From the NCBI RefSeq assembly GCF_022539665.2, contig NC_081331.1, forward strand, positions 1,708,501 through 1,772,500: a stretch of 64,000 nt of DNA, written 5' to 3'. The notes under the pieces are model-generated. The model did no database searches and was not told where the DNA came from. It saw only the letters and a program-made list of their open reading frames with translations. Numbering within the stretch: the first letter of the stretch is position 1; each line of letters begins with the position of its first letter. The DNA comes from Daphnia carinata (taxonomy: Eukaryota > Arthropoda > Branchiopoda > Diplostraca > Daphniidae). Both the position numbers and the translations under genes were made by a program. Below, piece by piece: positions 13,577 through 26,347 of this stretch.

Positions 13577-16500
13577 CTTTCTAGAAATCTTTTTTAATCT
13601 TATATTTTTAGCTGACGTATTAAACATATCTTCTGTCGCCAGCATTGGGTGAATGAAACATAAATGGTATAATAGCCTCAGAGAAATAGTACCGGTAAAG
13701 TACAATCATTCCTTTTTGCATTGGTGCAATTACACGTACGGCCGCATATGTACGCAATCATTGTCTTTTCTTAACCAGTTGAGTTGCGTCACAAAGCAAA
13801 ATAAGTGGAAGCGTCCATGCCAACATGTTTCCTTGCCTAGCATTTAACTTTTGGGGCGGGGCGACAATAATTTTGTTCCTTTTTTTTTTCTCTCTCTTTC
13901 TCTCTCTCTTTTAAAATAAGCGCTGTCAAATTCGTTGATGCGTTCTATCTAACCAAGTAACCATAACGGATAAAAATTGCCTTTTCTCTTTCTTATTATC
14001 ATTTTTTTTTTCTAATTTTGCTGTCTTTCACTGAACGACGATGATAGCAGAAAAAAGCGTTGTTGCGAATCGTCGTCGCGTTGCCCCAAATAGAAATGAG
14101 TTCCATTATGTAAACGATGGCCCCCCTCTCTTTCCAATCAGACGAATCGATACGATAGCAATGAAACCCGTTTGAATAGACAACTACGTTGCCTGCGACC
14201 TGTTACTGCCTTCCATTCAGAGAAACCTAGAAAAAAAAAGAGACGAATTATTATTCAAAACGCAGCACGCGGAAAGAAATCACACAACAAAAATTGGAGG
14301 GAATAAGAAGGGGAAAGAAATGCTATTGAATTTCGTGAGAGCTCCACTTCGTTTGTTTCCGTGTTTCTTTGGCTCAAACATTCTTGCATATGTAGAAATG
14401 CTCTTTCCATCAGCTTCTTCCATGTTACTGCGTGCACACACGAGCAATGCGTATGTATATTCGTTATTCCTCGTGTGTATTTTAGACTGCCCCATTGTTC
14501 CCACCACGTAACGCCCCTGCAAATGAGGACTGCGTCGAAAGCTTTCCCCCGCCAGCGACTGCTTGGTAATCACAAGCAAAAAAAAAAAAAAAAAAAGAAA
14601 AAGACAAAATGCAATGACATGGAAAAAAAGCGAAACAAAACCGCACGATTGTGATTTGAATTCAACGGCATTTCTCATCAACGGGGCTATGGATATATTC
14701 TATCTGCAAGCGCAAAAACCCTGAATGGATAAAAGAGACAATAAAAGAAAGCAAATGGAACACGTCGTAATAGACTCTGTTTATACGAAATGCTGTTGCT
14801 ACAAAAGAAAGGAGAAAACAAAAATAGTTTCCAAGGAATTCGATTTTGCCAATCGAGATATCCAACTTTGAAAGATATCAAATACAATTAAAGACACTAT
14901 AAAAATCAGAAACAATACGGTATGTAAGCCAACATCAGCTGCGAGTGTCTCTACCGTCAAAGATGCTTGCACCAGTCCCCCCCCAAAAAAAAACTGGGTC
15001 TTCGTCTCTTGCGGTAAAATACGCTAGCCCAACGTAACTATAAATCGAAATTTTTTCTCATAGACCACGAGCTCGTATTGCGTTTTTACAATAGGCTATA
15101 ATTTTATTAGATCTCTATTTTACGGATGAAGACTAATTAACCGGGAGGCTGTGTTTCTTTCTTGGACGCTGTCGTCACTCGAATGTAGGTAATTCAGCGA
15201 TCGTATATAGTAACATCGCTACATAAAACGGCACACATAACCATCTCCGACACGCAGAATACGTGACGCTGCTCCGTTATAGACAATTGAAGAGAAAGCG
15301 GATCAAATAGATAGCCAACTCGAGGAGAAGATGCGCCAAAAAGAAAAAAAAAAGCGCAGGGGGATGTATATATGTGTGTGCAAAGTGCTTGACGAGATTG
15401 AGTTGCTGTTTTACTCCTCTAACTTTGTTTTCTCTTCCTTTTTCTATGAAGAGGACTGGCAAAAAGACACGAACGTAAAAGAAAAAAAAAAAATAGGAAA
15501 ATGGGAAAAAACAAAAGAAACACATTGGAAGAGAAAATATACGTGTAAGACGGATTTAGTTTTTTGGACGGCACGCTGAGTTTGGACACTATAAACAATT
15601 CATTCTAGTGGCAGGCCGCGGGAATGGCGCAAGAACGGGTTCGGCCCCCCCATGCATTCGCACATATAGTACAGCAATGCACTCTATTAGTGCACATCCT
15701 TCTTTGGACTATAAGAAGCCTTCAAGCGATAGAGGAGAGACAGAGAAAATGAAAAATAAAAATCTTACAATCTTTTATTTACGATGGCAAATGAAAAGTG
15801 AGAAAAGGAAGGTCCGCCACATATAAACGGTAGGAAGAAAATCTTCGAATGGCCCACTAAGAGAAAAACATTTGTGGCAGTTAGTTGTTGACGTCAACTT
15901 TCGCCAAAAGGAAGAGTAATGGACTATCTTTTCTCTTCGTTTCTTACTTCTTCTTTCTACATCTACAAAGCGCTGCTGTTGGGCTATTTTATGCTTTTTT
16001 GTTTTCTTCTCTTCTCCTACATCGATCCCAAAAAAGGAGTGTCGTCCTCGTCTATCTCTTATCTAGTCAACCTCTTGAACCCAATTTCCCTTTCGCCCTA
16101 ACCTCTTATCATGTCCGGATTCCAATATAAGAAAATGGTTGATGATGGACGCCAATCACGTTATTATAAAACGAAAAAGAAAAAGAAAAAAGAAAAAATG
16201 GGTGGAACGTGTACGCAAACCGACAGGCTTATCATAAGGCTCTGCATGGGGTTCACGGCACGACTCAATCAAGCGTTTCAGTAGAAAAACGACGACAATA
16301 ACAACAATGTAAAATATTTGTAGTGTTTGTGTACATCTACTAAAACATAAATTTTCAAAAAGCTTCCCTCTTTTTTTTATCTTCCTCCGCGTAAATCGTG
16401 CCGCGTTGTTTTTTTTTTTAGCAATGTTCAGTATGTGAATGTCGAAGCGGCCCAGTCACGATCCCCATGCGCCTTCAATCAATCTGTTCTTGGCGTAGGT

Positions 16501-18244
16501 GCGATCTGAGGCCTTCGTGCAAGCCGATGTTCTTGCAGCTTGTCATTTTTGTTTTTCATTTCCTATTTTGTTTTTGACGACTAGAATACAATGTTTCAAA
16601 ACACCACTCAAAACAACAGCCTCATCGATCGGATGTTCCGCGTTCCGCTGAACATCTCCTACACTCCTGTTTGTTGGCCATTGAGTACACATAAAAAAAA
16701 AGGTGGATGTGCATTACTATGTGGCCGTTTTTATAAATGAAAGAGAGAGGTGTAAAGAAAAGATTTCTTTGTACACCCAACTGCAGCTTTAAAAAAAAAA
16801 AAAAAGGAAAGACGAAGAAAATAAAAAGTGTGTCAAAGTAACAGGTCATCCTCATTCCGTTTGAAAAATGCCTTGGCGGAAATGCCATTTGACTAAAGAA
16901 GTGGACAAACGAAAACAAAAACCTAATCGATAGGGCATTATTGTGTCCATCGTTCTATATTTGAGCGAAGACGATAAGGAAAGAGAGAAAGTGTTCCAGT
17001 GACAGATACAGGTTTTGAGGGCACACAGCAATGAAGATGCTGCCCGGCTGAACTAGCCACCAGTAGTTAGGGCATTGGAATCGTTCTTCTTTCACAGCAT
17101 CTCATGCCACTAACAGAACCACCCTTTTATTTGAATTCTCCCTCGTGTGTTGTCCGCTGGCATTTTAAATATCATAAAATGAGATCAGGGAGGACGAAAG
17201 GGAAAAGAGAAGGTTCTTCCTCATTTCTTTCTCCACTGCCTTCTCCATCACCATCATTCGAAAAATCACGTACGTGCTGGTCTTCAACTACTATTTTTAT
17301 TCTCTTCTTCATTTCACCCCCATTCCCGAAATTCTTTTGCCCAAAACCAAACCGGATGCGTGTAAAAATTTCGATTGCAGATTTGTTTGTGAATTCATTT
17401 TACATGATTAGACAGCAATCTAATCTACTACACTCACACACGTACGTATAGAAAATGCAATGGGGAGCCCAGAATCCGATGCCATTTGTATGGACGTGCA
17501 GTTGTAGTCTGCTGTGTTCGGAGAAAAAGAGAAGTCTAGGTGTTGAGGCGGGCAGAAAAAAAAGGTAGGAAGGTAGGCGGCCCCAAGCCCGACTGACCTA
17601 CATTTTCCCGTTTCCCTTCTTTAAAAAAAAAAAGCCACCATCACTGGCTTAGCTATGCTTGCAAGCTTATAGTGTAAAAAAAAAAAAGCTTCTCTCTTTC
17701 TCTCTCAACAAGAATGGGGAGGTGGGCGGCAAAGGGGATGGCCAGCCAGTGTGTAAGCATAGCCACGTACCGATCGAAGGTGAAAGGGACTCCCCTTATA
17801 TATTTAGGCAGGAGGATTCCTTCAACCTGTTCGTACACGCTCTTGAGATATCGAGCAAGGACGGTGGTGCTCCCAGTGTGCTCCTTCATTCACCGCATCG
17901 AGTGCCTTACATCTTCTGTTTTCCGTCTACTGTACAAGTATACACAGTTCCTCTTACTCTAGACCTATAGAGCCGGAGAAAAAGCCGCAAGTGTCCCGCA
18001 ATTTGTAAGATTCACGCCAGCTATATCGACAGGTGAGCTGCGCTAATAATTTCGACCTGGTTCTTAACGTTATTACGAGCCAAAGAAAAACGTTACACGT
18101 AGTTTTTGTTTTTCCTCCCTAAATTTTTTTTTTTTGTTTGAAACAGATATCAGCTGTTTAAGTCCCCATTCCCGTTTTGCACGAGGAGAAAATAACTGAA
18201 GCGCACGCGCTCACGCCGGTTCAACGCAAGAAAGTCGAGAGAAA

Positions 18245-21200
18245 ATGATGGCAGCCAGAGGCTCATCTATCGTCGTCCTGTTGATTGTCTTAATGGCATC
18301 GTCAACCTTCTCCCAAGAATCGTGGAGCCAAACACGAGTGAAACGAGATAAAGGTGGCCATCATCATCAGGTAGGGTGACCCTTCTCAATATCTTTCTTT
18401 TTCTCCCGAGATTACCCCCTAAAAAAAGAGGGGGGAAAACCCGAAATTTCACATCCGCAAGTGAAAAGAAAATCGACAACAGTGCGACGATTGTCAAACT
18501 AACTAACTCCACACAAAAATCTTAACTCAAAAATAATTCTTGTGCTAAAGTTGTGCATATTTTCTCCTGGATTCCGGATTGAAAATTTGAATGAATTAAT
18601 AGGGGAACCATCAGTACACGTCAATAGAAAAATGGAAGGTTTGGGGGCCGAATTTGAAAACGGACATTCCCGGTTGGTTTTGATTTGAACGTAGTCCCGA
18701 GAATTCAATTTTTGGCTTTCGTTTTGGGTGGGTGGTTTTTAAATCTTGGAACTAGGGCAATACCGTACCAAAAGGGATAATCATCAAGGCAATGGGAAAA
18801 GGAAGCCATTCCGCACACACTTTGTTAGTTCGCACTGATTATCGTGACTATTTCGTATTTCTAAACGGCCCGAAGGTGAATGCCGACTACGTCGTTCACA
18901 AATTATTCGACGTGAGTAAACAAACGGAGACTCGTATTTTCCGTCTAGCTTTTTTTTTCTTTTTCATTCATTCAAAGAACAATCTTTCAGTGAAATTGAT
19001 GGATAGTGGCGCAAAAGACAGGCGGATAGAAAAAACCAACAAAACGATAAGATAAACGAACACACGCGGGTCTGACTTTCTCCTAACCAATTAAACAATA
19101 TTCGTGTGTATAATTCCATTTTTTGTTCGTTATCTCTCTCCACGGCCGTCAGCCCCCCCGTAATTGGCAGTTTTTTTTTTTTTTTTGCTTCTCGTATTTA
19201 TCATCTGTATTCGAATGGCACCGTGAATGACCGGAGAAAACAACGCCATCTTATCAATCGAGTACGTGGGGGCAAGAGTCCAAGCGAATTCATGCGTGCG
19301 TGTCGTGCGCGTGTGTGGTATTTTATTTTAACGTTAAAATTCAAGAGTCATGCAGAAAGAAAAGAGAAAAAAACAAAAAAACAGAACAGGTTGTTTTCTT
19401 TGGGCGTGTATGATAATTGCATAACACGAACTAACTTTCGTTGGGGGGGTCCCATCGTCTTTGATGTTGTACACATACAGGAAGTAGGGCGACAGCGTCA
19501 TACAGCCACTACCGGTGATCACCGGTACAGCTCTCACGTTGTCGCTCCCGTCGTCCGGCCAACGGCGGTGATTGAAACTGAATCTGTGCGGCCCATCGCC
19601 AATAACAATCATCGCCAACAGCTCAACGGACAACCGAGCCAACGGCTTCATTACCAACACTCCCGTCATCCGACAAGAAGACCCGATCACCAACACAAGC
19701 GCATGGTTCTGCCCGCTCCACGACGGCCCTACAACGCTAACCAGTTATCTGTATTAGCCCAACTTAAGCGCTAGATTTTTCACTCAATTTTTAAGTTCTT
19801 CATCTTTCTTCCCCACTCCTCAATTGCAAAAGAGAACAGATTCTCGTCACGGGTAAACCTGTAGGAAGCACCAATCACAGTCATCTTGCCCTTCAATTAT
19901 CTTATTCTTATTATTTTATTTTTCATTGATTACCCATTTTTCTTTTTTTGGGGGGGAGGGGGGTCCTTTTTCATGCCACTGTTATTTCCTCCACTTCTTC
20001 TTGTCCCTTGTCTTCGTTTCTCCGGAGCCAAAATGATTGCCTCTTTAATGGCGAGTTCATGAGAACACCTTCGACCCCGATTTCTCCTGTTCGCTCTCTT
20101 CCTTCTTTTTTTTTCTACTCTTTTCTTTTTTTTTTTCGGTCGTGTGCGTTGCTTGCCAGCGCCCCAATCTCCATGGCTTCCCCTGAAAAGTTTACGTGTT
20201 TTCACATGTCTATATATGTCGCTCTATACGATATAGTATATATTCATATTCTAATTTATTTTATTTTTTTTTTGGTTGACATTCCAGGCCGGGACCTTTG
20301 ATCTTGTTCTACCTTCTCATCTTTTATTTTGTTTTTTTATTTTTGCCAAAAATTCTCTCATTCTCGTAACCTGTTTAAGCCTTAATGAAGGGGTTGGCAC
20401 ATCTGTGGGGTGTTATTGTAGTAGTTTGAAGTTCCTCATTTTCCTGTATGTTTTATAATAATGTCGACTGAAACTAACCTCAATCAGACGTGACACCATT
20501 TTTTTTTTCACCATTAATGCACAAAATGTGATCAAATGTAATTCGCTGTGTAAGGATAGTCATCTAACTGTTCTTTGTTCTTTTCATTTTATCTTCTGAT
20601 TGAAACAGCACGGACCGATTGGACCAACGCAACACTACGCTCCGCAACCAGCACCTCAGAGTCCAAGACCTGCTTACCTGCCGGCTATTTTACCGATTTA
20701 TCTTCGGCCATCTTCCATAATTCTTCCATCGCCTCCGACCCAGTCTTATCAGCAACCGAGCGGTTACGCTTCGGCTCCCGTTCCGCAGAGCCAGCCGTCG
20801 TATAGTCAGGCACCTCCACCGGCTCCTTACCAGCCTCCCCCACCACCTCCTCCTCCCCAACAACCTCAATACCAACAACCTCAGTACCAGCCTCCTCCAC
20901 CTCCGCCACCCGCGCCTTACCAGCCTCCTCAACCTCAGTACCAACCTCCTCCTCCACCAGCGCAACCGGCTGCTCCTCCAGCATCTTATCAATCTGCTCC
21001 CCCAGCTGTGTATAACGAAGCTCCTTTACCTGTGCCTTTGTACGCTCGTCAACCTCAACAGAATGCTGCCCCAGAATCTTACAATCAGCCACCGCAACAG
21101 GAAAGCACTACGGCCGCTTCGTACGAAGCCATTCAACAACAGGAGCCCGAACAGTCTGTCCAATCGGGCAGTTACGCAAATTCGGAACCGGTCACCGTCC

Positions 21201-23547
21201 CGCCTATTGTTGAGGAATCAGCTAGCTACAGCACACATGCCCCAGTAGCCGACCAGGACATCCAGACGAATTCCATCGGCGCATTGCCAGTTCCTCCACC
21301 ACCTGGCGGAGTTGCTACTACCGCTGTCGCTGCTGTTGATGATGGCAAAAAGGAGGAAGCATCTCAATGGTCTGAAGGCTCCATCCCATGGCAATTGGAG
21401 AAACTCGGACTCAATACGTTGAACGATCTTCTCGTCCTATCCGGTTTGGATGAGATGTTTGACAAAGAAGGTGAGAACTCGTGAACGTCGCGCCAACGGT
21501 CCTTTTATTGTTTAGGCAGAAAATCACAAGCCGGATTCGTGTATTGTATTTATGCAAATTCGAATGCCCTGTTTGTTTCCTACTTCAGCTATCAGACAGG
21601 TTTTTTTGGTTTTGTTTTACTGGGTAAGGGCAGAGCAAACGTCTGGCCAAGAAATCAAATGAAAAGGGAAAATGTGACCCGCTTTTCCTTTTTTAGGCTC
21701 TCTCTGTTTCTCCCTTTCTTTTTTTTATCGCTGTTCAGCAATAATCAAAACAACAAATATGGACAAAAGAGATCGAAGAGACGTAGACAATTAGATATCT
21801 CATCAATTATTATTTTTTTGTTCCTTTTTGCTGCGCAGGACCTTTTACCGTCTTCGTACCAGTCGACCAGGCCTTCGAAATCCTCATCCAGAAATTCGGC
21901 GGCATGGAAAAGGCCAGTGAAGAGTTCAACAAAAACCCCGACGTCCTTAATTCGGTAAGTTTATTTTCAAGAAATTTCATAGACTGTGGCTGTGTCGATG
22001 TCATCCGATACTCGACTAACAAAAAACGAAGAAGCAAATGAAGTTAGAGCCTGTCAGAAGGCAGATGGTAGTTGCCCCTAATCCGACAAGTAGATCGCTA
22101 ATGTGTTATTCGACATGATTACAGTCTCGTCAGAAACCACGGGAAAAACAACAACAAACAAACCCAAAAAATAAAGAGCCCGTGACGGCTGGCCCAGTCA
22201 CGGCTTCACACTGAAGGGCCATATATTTTTCACTGAAAAAAAAAAAAAATTGTGTTTTGGCAATTGTCCAATAGAGAAAGTCTTTGATTTAGCAGAAAAG
22301 AAAAGCCAAGCAGACAGACGTGTACTAATGGAAGACCAACACACATAGCTATTTTTGGGAAAAATCCAAAAATGTTAAGGGCCGCGGTGGCGGTTTCAAC
22401 CAAATGTGTTCCCTTTTTTTTTTTTGTTCCTCTTCCTCTTCGTTTTCTACTGTGTACAGGTATGCGACTGGGCGCGGGCTCAGCAGCTCCAAGGCATCGC
22501 TGCTTCGTAGCCCTTACCAACTATATCTCTACACTCTGCTTCTCTTGTTTGTTATTTTTTTTTCTTCTTTTTCCTTCTCTCTTCAACGGAGAGAAAACGA
22601 ATTCTTCCTTTTCTCTTATTGAACCGGTCGTCTTGAATGATGGCCGGCCCTGTTCTTCAGACTTACACACACACACACACACACACGCACAGGTGAAACG
22701 GGGCCCCCTTTCCAAGCCCACTGGGCAAATGCAGCAACTTTCACCGGGCGTCTTACACGCACGAGAGCCTCGCGCGCCACTCTTTTTTTTTTCTTTCTTT
22801 TTTTGGCTGTTGAAAATGTAGACGACAGCAACTGTGTACCTGTTTCATGTCGGCCAGGAATGCTGCTATAAAGCTTCTTACCGCAGAATGGGAAAAAAGG
22901 ACTTTTAAAAATTGGCACGCAAGACGTTACTAGACAACACACTTCTTTTGCGGTTTTCTATTGCCCTTCTTTCTCCTTTCTATGTTCCTGTCAGTTTCAA
23001 TCCCATCAGTGTGTTGCCTTCTCTTCCAAAAAACTAAAATTTGTTTTTTGGTGTTTTTGCTTTTGATTTCTGACAGCTGTTGAAGCACCACGTTGTGGCC
23101 GGCTCCGTCTCTTCTTCCTCTCTGCAAAACAACGGCGTCATGCAAAGCCTTCTCACCACTCCGCTCCGAGTCAAATTCTACGAATCAGAAGACAACGAAT
23201 GGAGACCATTAAAGGTAAATACTGAGGTACACCATATTGTTTTGCTTGGATTTTTTTTTCTTCTCAAAGTCCACGTTCCTTAATTTGCGGTCTCGTTCGT
23301 TCAACTCTACCAGTTTTTATTCATTCCCACCGCATTGACTAAAAGACATCAACGAAAAAAAACAAAAAACTTTCACCTTTTTATTCATGGAAGACGGTTA
23401 TAGAGGCCCTCATTGCCAAATAAAAAAATTATTATTAAAAACAACATCTAAAATAATCAAGAAAATTAAACAGAAGGCAGCAGGTGGTCATTCCCATTGC
23501 TGTAGTGACCCGTTGGCTTTTTATTTAATAAAACAGTCTCCGTGTCG

Positions 23548-23589
<42 letters not shown>

Positions 23590-24687
23590 GCTGTCCTATC
23601 TATTCCTTTTGTATATGTTACAAACATGTCGAAAGGAGACCGTAGTGGGCTGCATCGACTGTGTGAAAGTTACTTAATTCCTTGTCTTTCTTTTTTTCTT
23701 TCTTTCTCTCATTCTCTGCAAGCCTTTGATGGAATTGCCTAACAATTCTATCCTTCCCACCCGTAATGTGTTATGAAAGAACGTGGGCAGGGGATTAAGA
23801 GGGCGCATACAGATTGGCCGTTCAAGAGAGAAAGTCAGATGACACGGCTCTTTTTTTTTTCCTAATTTTCTCTTTGTTCATTTCTTTATTTTTTTAAATG
23901 TGGTAATCCGACAGGTGATCACGGTGAACGGTGCTCGTGTTGTCAAACCCGATATTCAAGCCACCAACGGCGTTATTCATATCGTCGATCGAGTCCTCTT
24001 CCCCGTGCCGCAGGCGGACATCTACAACACCCTCAAGAACGATCCCGCTCAGCGATACACTACGTTGATTTCCGCGATCGATAAAGCGGGACTAACGACT
24101 GTTCTGGCTAATCCCACGGGTAAGTTCTCTGTCCAATTTTTCAAACATATTTTCCCACAAAACGAAGTGTTAATGAAAATCAAAGTACCGCAACGAGGAA
24201 AGTGAATTTACTAAACATGAACATTTTTTAAAAAAATCATTTCACCACACACAGGTGGACCTTACACGGTGTTCGCGCCAACCAATAAGGCTTTCTCGTT
24301 GATATCTCGTTCCGAGCTGAACGCAATCCTGAACGATCCGGCTAAATTGACCAAGCTGCTGCAACGTCACGTCGTCCAAGATTTGATCTACACATCCGGT
24401 CTGCAAGGCTTTCAGAAAGCCTACGCCCTGGATTTCGAAATCCTTTACATCTACCACGCCAAGGGTAAGTTAAACAAGATTCACCTTTCTTAATAAGACA
24501 AGATTTTTTTTTTTCACTTTCACTTGTACCAATAGCATTAAGAAATGTTTGCTTCATGTTGATCATTGTGACACCTTTTGATATTCCAGGTATGACTAAG
24601 GTCAACGGAGCTAACGTCATCGATCAGGACAACACAACATTGAACGGTGTCATCCATACCATCGATTCAGTTTTGGGTCTTTATTGA
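18245..24687 (+). CDS. Secreted proline/glutamine-rich protein with two C-terminal FAS1 (fasciclin) domains
   Basis: Seven exons join in frame: 18245-18370, 20609-21470, 21839-21954, 23077-23214, 23915-24119, 24255-24464 and 24590-24687, giving 584 residues. The two tandem ATGs at 18245 open a signal peptide (hydrophobic core IVVLLIVLMASS), followed by RVKR at 31-34, which fits furin-type cleavage, and a GGHHHQ stretch. Residues about 43-290 are low complexity, rich in P, Q, Y and A, with runs of up to eight prolines and repeated QPQYQPP units. Residues about 300-448 and 450-584 are FAS1 domains, shown by GPFTVFVPVDQAF with HHVVAG and NGVIHIVDRVLFP, and by GPYTVFAPTNKAF with RHVVQD and NGVIHTIDSVL. 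FAS1 domains mediate matrix and cell adhesion (fasciclin I, periostin, TGFBI). No C-terminal hydrophobic GPI signal or membrane helix is present, so the protein is probably extracellular. The exact orthologue is not identified. Confidence 0.88.
18789..18911 (+). other. Optional exon candidate in FAS1 gene intron 1
   Basis: After an AG at 18787-18788 the frame is open for 41 codons in phase 0 (starting AMGKGSHSAHTLL, ending DYVVHKLFD) and stops exactly at a near-perfect donor, GAC|GTGAGTAA. Phase 0 on both sides matches the ends of coding exons 1 and 2, so it could be included without breaking the frame. The acceptor has a poor pyrimidine tract, which is the main argument against it. Confidence 0.3.
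19481..19774 (+). other. Alternative terminal exon candidate in FAS1 gene intron 1
   Basis: A good acceptor (TTGTACACATACAG) is followed by 97 open codons in phase 0 ending in TAG. The other two frames stop within about twelve codons. The peptide is R/H/N/Q/P-rich (for example RQRHTATTGDHRYSSHVV and HPTRRPDHQHKR), a composition expected of coding rather than of the flanking T-rich intron. Joined to exon 1, directly or through 18789-18911, it would give a short secreted basic protein without the FAS1 domains. No AATAAA was seen soon downstream. It could instead belong to a separate nested gene. Confidence 0.35.
22665..22686. repeat. (AC)11 microsatellite
   Basis: Eleven uninterrupted AC units lie inside the third intron of the FAS1 gene (21955-23076), followed by GCAC. 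Confidence 0.95.
23550..23583. repeat. (TC)17 microsatellite
   Basis: An uninterrupted TC run lies in the fourth intron of the FAS1 gene (23215-23914). The continuous open frame through it is a repeat artefact. Confidence 0.95.
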
Positions 24688-25292
24688 TTTTGAGGGTCCG
24701 GCTGAGCCGCCTCTAGTCACAGCCCACAACTTCATCGACTACTTAGGAAACAAAAGACGAAACGCAACACATAGTAGCTCTATAGAGATACCCTTTTTTT
24801 TCAGTCTCAGCCTTTATCTAAAAATTAAATATATTTCTTCGGCTTTCTTCCTTCTTTCATTCCTCTCTTTTCTTTTCACTTCTTCGTTCTTACGATGAAG
24901 AAGTTTCCTATGGTCATGTAAAACCATTCGACCCGCAAAACATTCGCCAGTAAAATGAGTGAATGAAAGTTCTCCAAAAGACTGCGGACTTGCTTCGTCC
25001 AGTCTTTGAAACATTTGTCCATATTGTTATTCGTCCAGGTGGATCACATGTTAATTTCTTCTTTTTTTTTCTCATTTGTTTTGTGTGTGTTTTCTTCTCT
25101 GATCCACCTAAGCCATTTTTATATATCTCCCAATCGTCATTTGCTACGTACCCCCGAAAGAATGTTACTAATTGCCAAGCGATTGGCGAGATATTACGTC
25201 CCTCTCTCCTTAAAATAACCATAATACTATTATGCATGTATTCATTTCTCATAAAACACACAGTGAGTATTATGAATGAAAAAAAAAAATTT

Positions 25293-25311
25293 AATAAAAA
25301 AAGAAAATAAA
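25293..25311 (+). terminator. Tandem AATAAA polyadenylation signals, FAS1 gene
   Basis: AATAAA at 25293-25298 and again at 25306-25311, about 600 nt beyond the FAS1 stop codon, in an A-rich setting followed by GT-rich sequence. A third AATAAA lies at 25398-25403. Any of them could end the FAS1 transcript; the interval 24688-25293 would then be 3' UTR, and I see no other feature in it. Confidence 0.5.
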
Positions 25312-25411
25312 TTGACGTGCTCAATGGCCAGTCTGTTGGCAGTGTGCACCATTCGCGAGACATGTCGACCGTTTATGTGCGCACGCAGCTGAGGGACAAT
25401 AAACGTGGTTT

Positions 25412-26347
25412 AACTTTTGATAAACGTGTACATTTATCTCAATGAAAGGCACTTTGATTCTCAATGTTTTCTTCGTGATAAATCAACTAGCCTTGCAAAA
25501 AAAAAGCAAATGAAAATATGAAATAAGTAAAGCATTCATACTTGTTTTACCTGATTGTCAGGGAAAGGCATTGCGCATTAGTAAATTCATTTTAAATTGG
25601 CTTGTCCAGTAACAAAAACAAACATACCGGTTGCAAAAGAAAAGCAAAACACGCAAATTTAGAGAGAAAGTATCGAGCAATACCAAAGCGTATAAGTGCA
25701 GAAAGACTTGATGTTACATGAAAGTTTCGTCGGCCCTGTTGGTGCAATAATTTTAACCGGTACCCATTTTCGGAGTCGAACACAGACTAACCCACTTTTA
25801 GCCAGAATGTTTGGTACACTAACGTTTGTACCAACAAGGACGTTACAATAACGGTATGGTACATCGTTAAAATAATTTGGTACTTTAAAGCGGACTATGT
25901 GTAACAATTGAAATGGTTTCCTTATCGATGTACACTCGGACATTAGTGAACCTATAATAATCTAACAGGGAGCGACTAAGTATACTCCGGAACTCAAGCG
26001 AAACTTTCGTGAGCAGTTTATTAACTTTTTGGACACGGAATATGATATAAATAGGAACACTGTATTATGTCGACCACCCACATGTAGAACCTCCCCACAA
26101 TATATGGCATCTATAACACAATAGTATTAACACAAAATTGGCCAAAGAAAACAAGAGGCAATTTTCACAAAATGATTGCGATTTCACGTATTATGGATTT
26201 TGAGATCAGGCTCGTCACTTTCCTTCCCCTTGATAGGAGAAAGATAATTTGATCACTCAGAGCCCTAAAAAGAAACCAAACAAATCCGCAACACAATCGA
26301 AATCATTCCACATGTGGGGGTAGAGACCAACTAGTGATTGGTATCGT
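25412..26347. other. Convergent intergenic and 3' UTR stretch
   Basis: This stretch lies between the tail ends of the FAS1 (+) and BCAR3-like (-) genes. A minus-strand open frame of about 94 codons at 25659-25943 shows no family resemblance. It is probably intergenic DNA and the BCAR3-like 3' UTR. Confidence 0.5.
26017..26022 (-). terminator. Candidate AATAAA polyadenylation signal, BCAR3-like gene
   Basis: TTTATT on the plus strand reads AATAAA on the gene strand, about 330 nt beyond the BCAR3-like stop codon. It is the first clear signal I noticed after the stop. Confidence 0.4.

Larger units (their letters stand above)
1..18244. other. Gene-free or unannotatable AT-rich stretch left of the FAS1 gene
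   Basis: No protein family is recognisable on either strand. The stretch is full of T and A runs of 8-18 bases, short pyrimidine tracts and stop-rich frames. Open frames here encode mostly F/L/S or K/R/N runs, which are translations of T and A tracts rather than domains. Four perfect TGACGTCA palindromes (58, 1001, 10455, 15889), a nested inverted-repeat cluster at 10744-10886, and a few short exon-like patches (6781, 7694, 13424) are the only structures noted and are listed separately. It could be intergenic DNA, long introns or 5' regulatory DNA of a gene lying outside the window. Confidence 0.55.

Noticed and set aside
20685-21092. 135-codon and 100-codon open frames antisense to the proline-rich exon (V/E-rich and W/R/L-rich products)
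   Set aside because: They are shadows of the repeated CCT/CAA/CAG codons on the plus strand; the sense frame joins FAS1 exons in phase.
23387-23742. Open frames with long (SL)n stretches
   Set aside because: They are translations of the CT microsatellite in an intron of the FAS1 gene.
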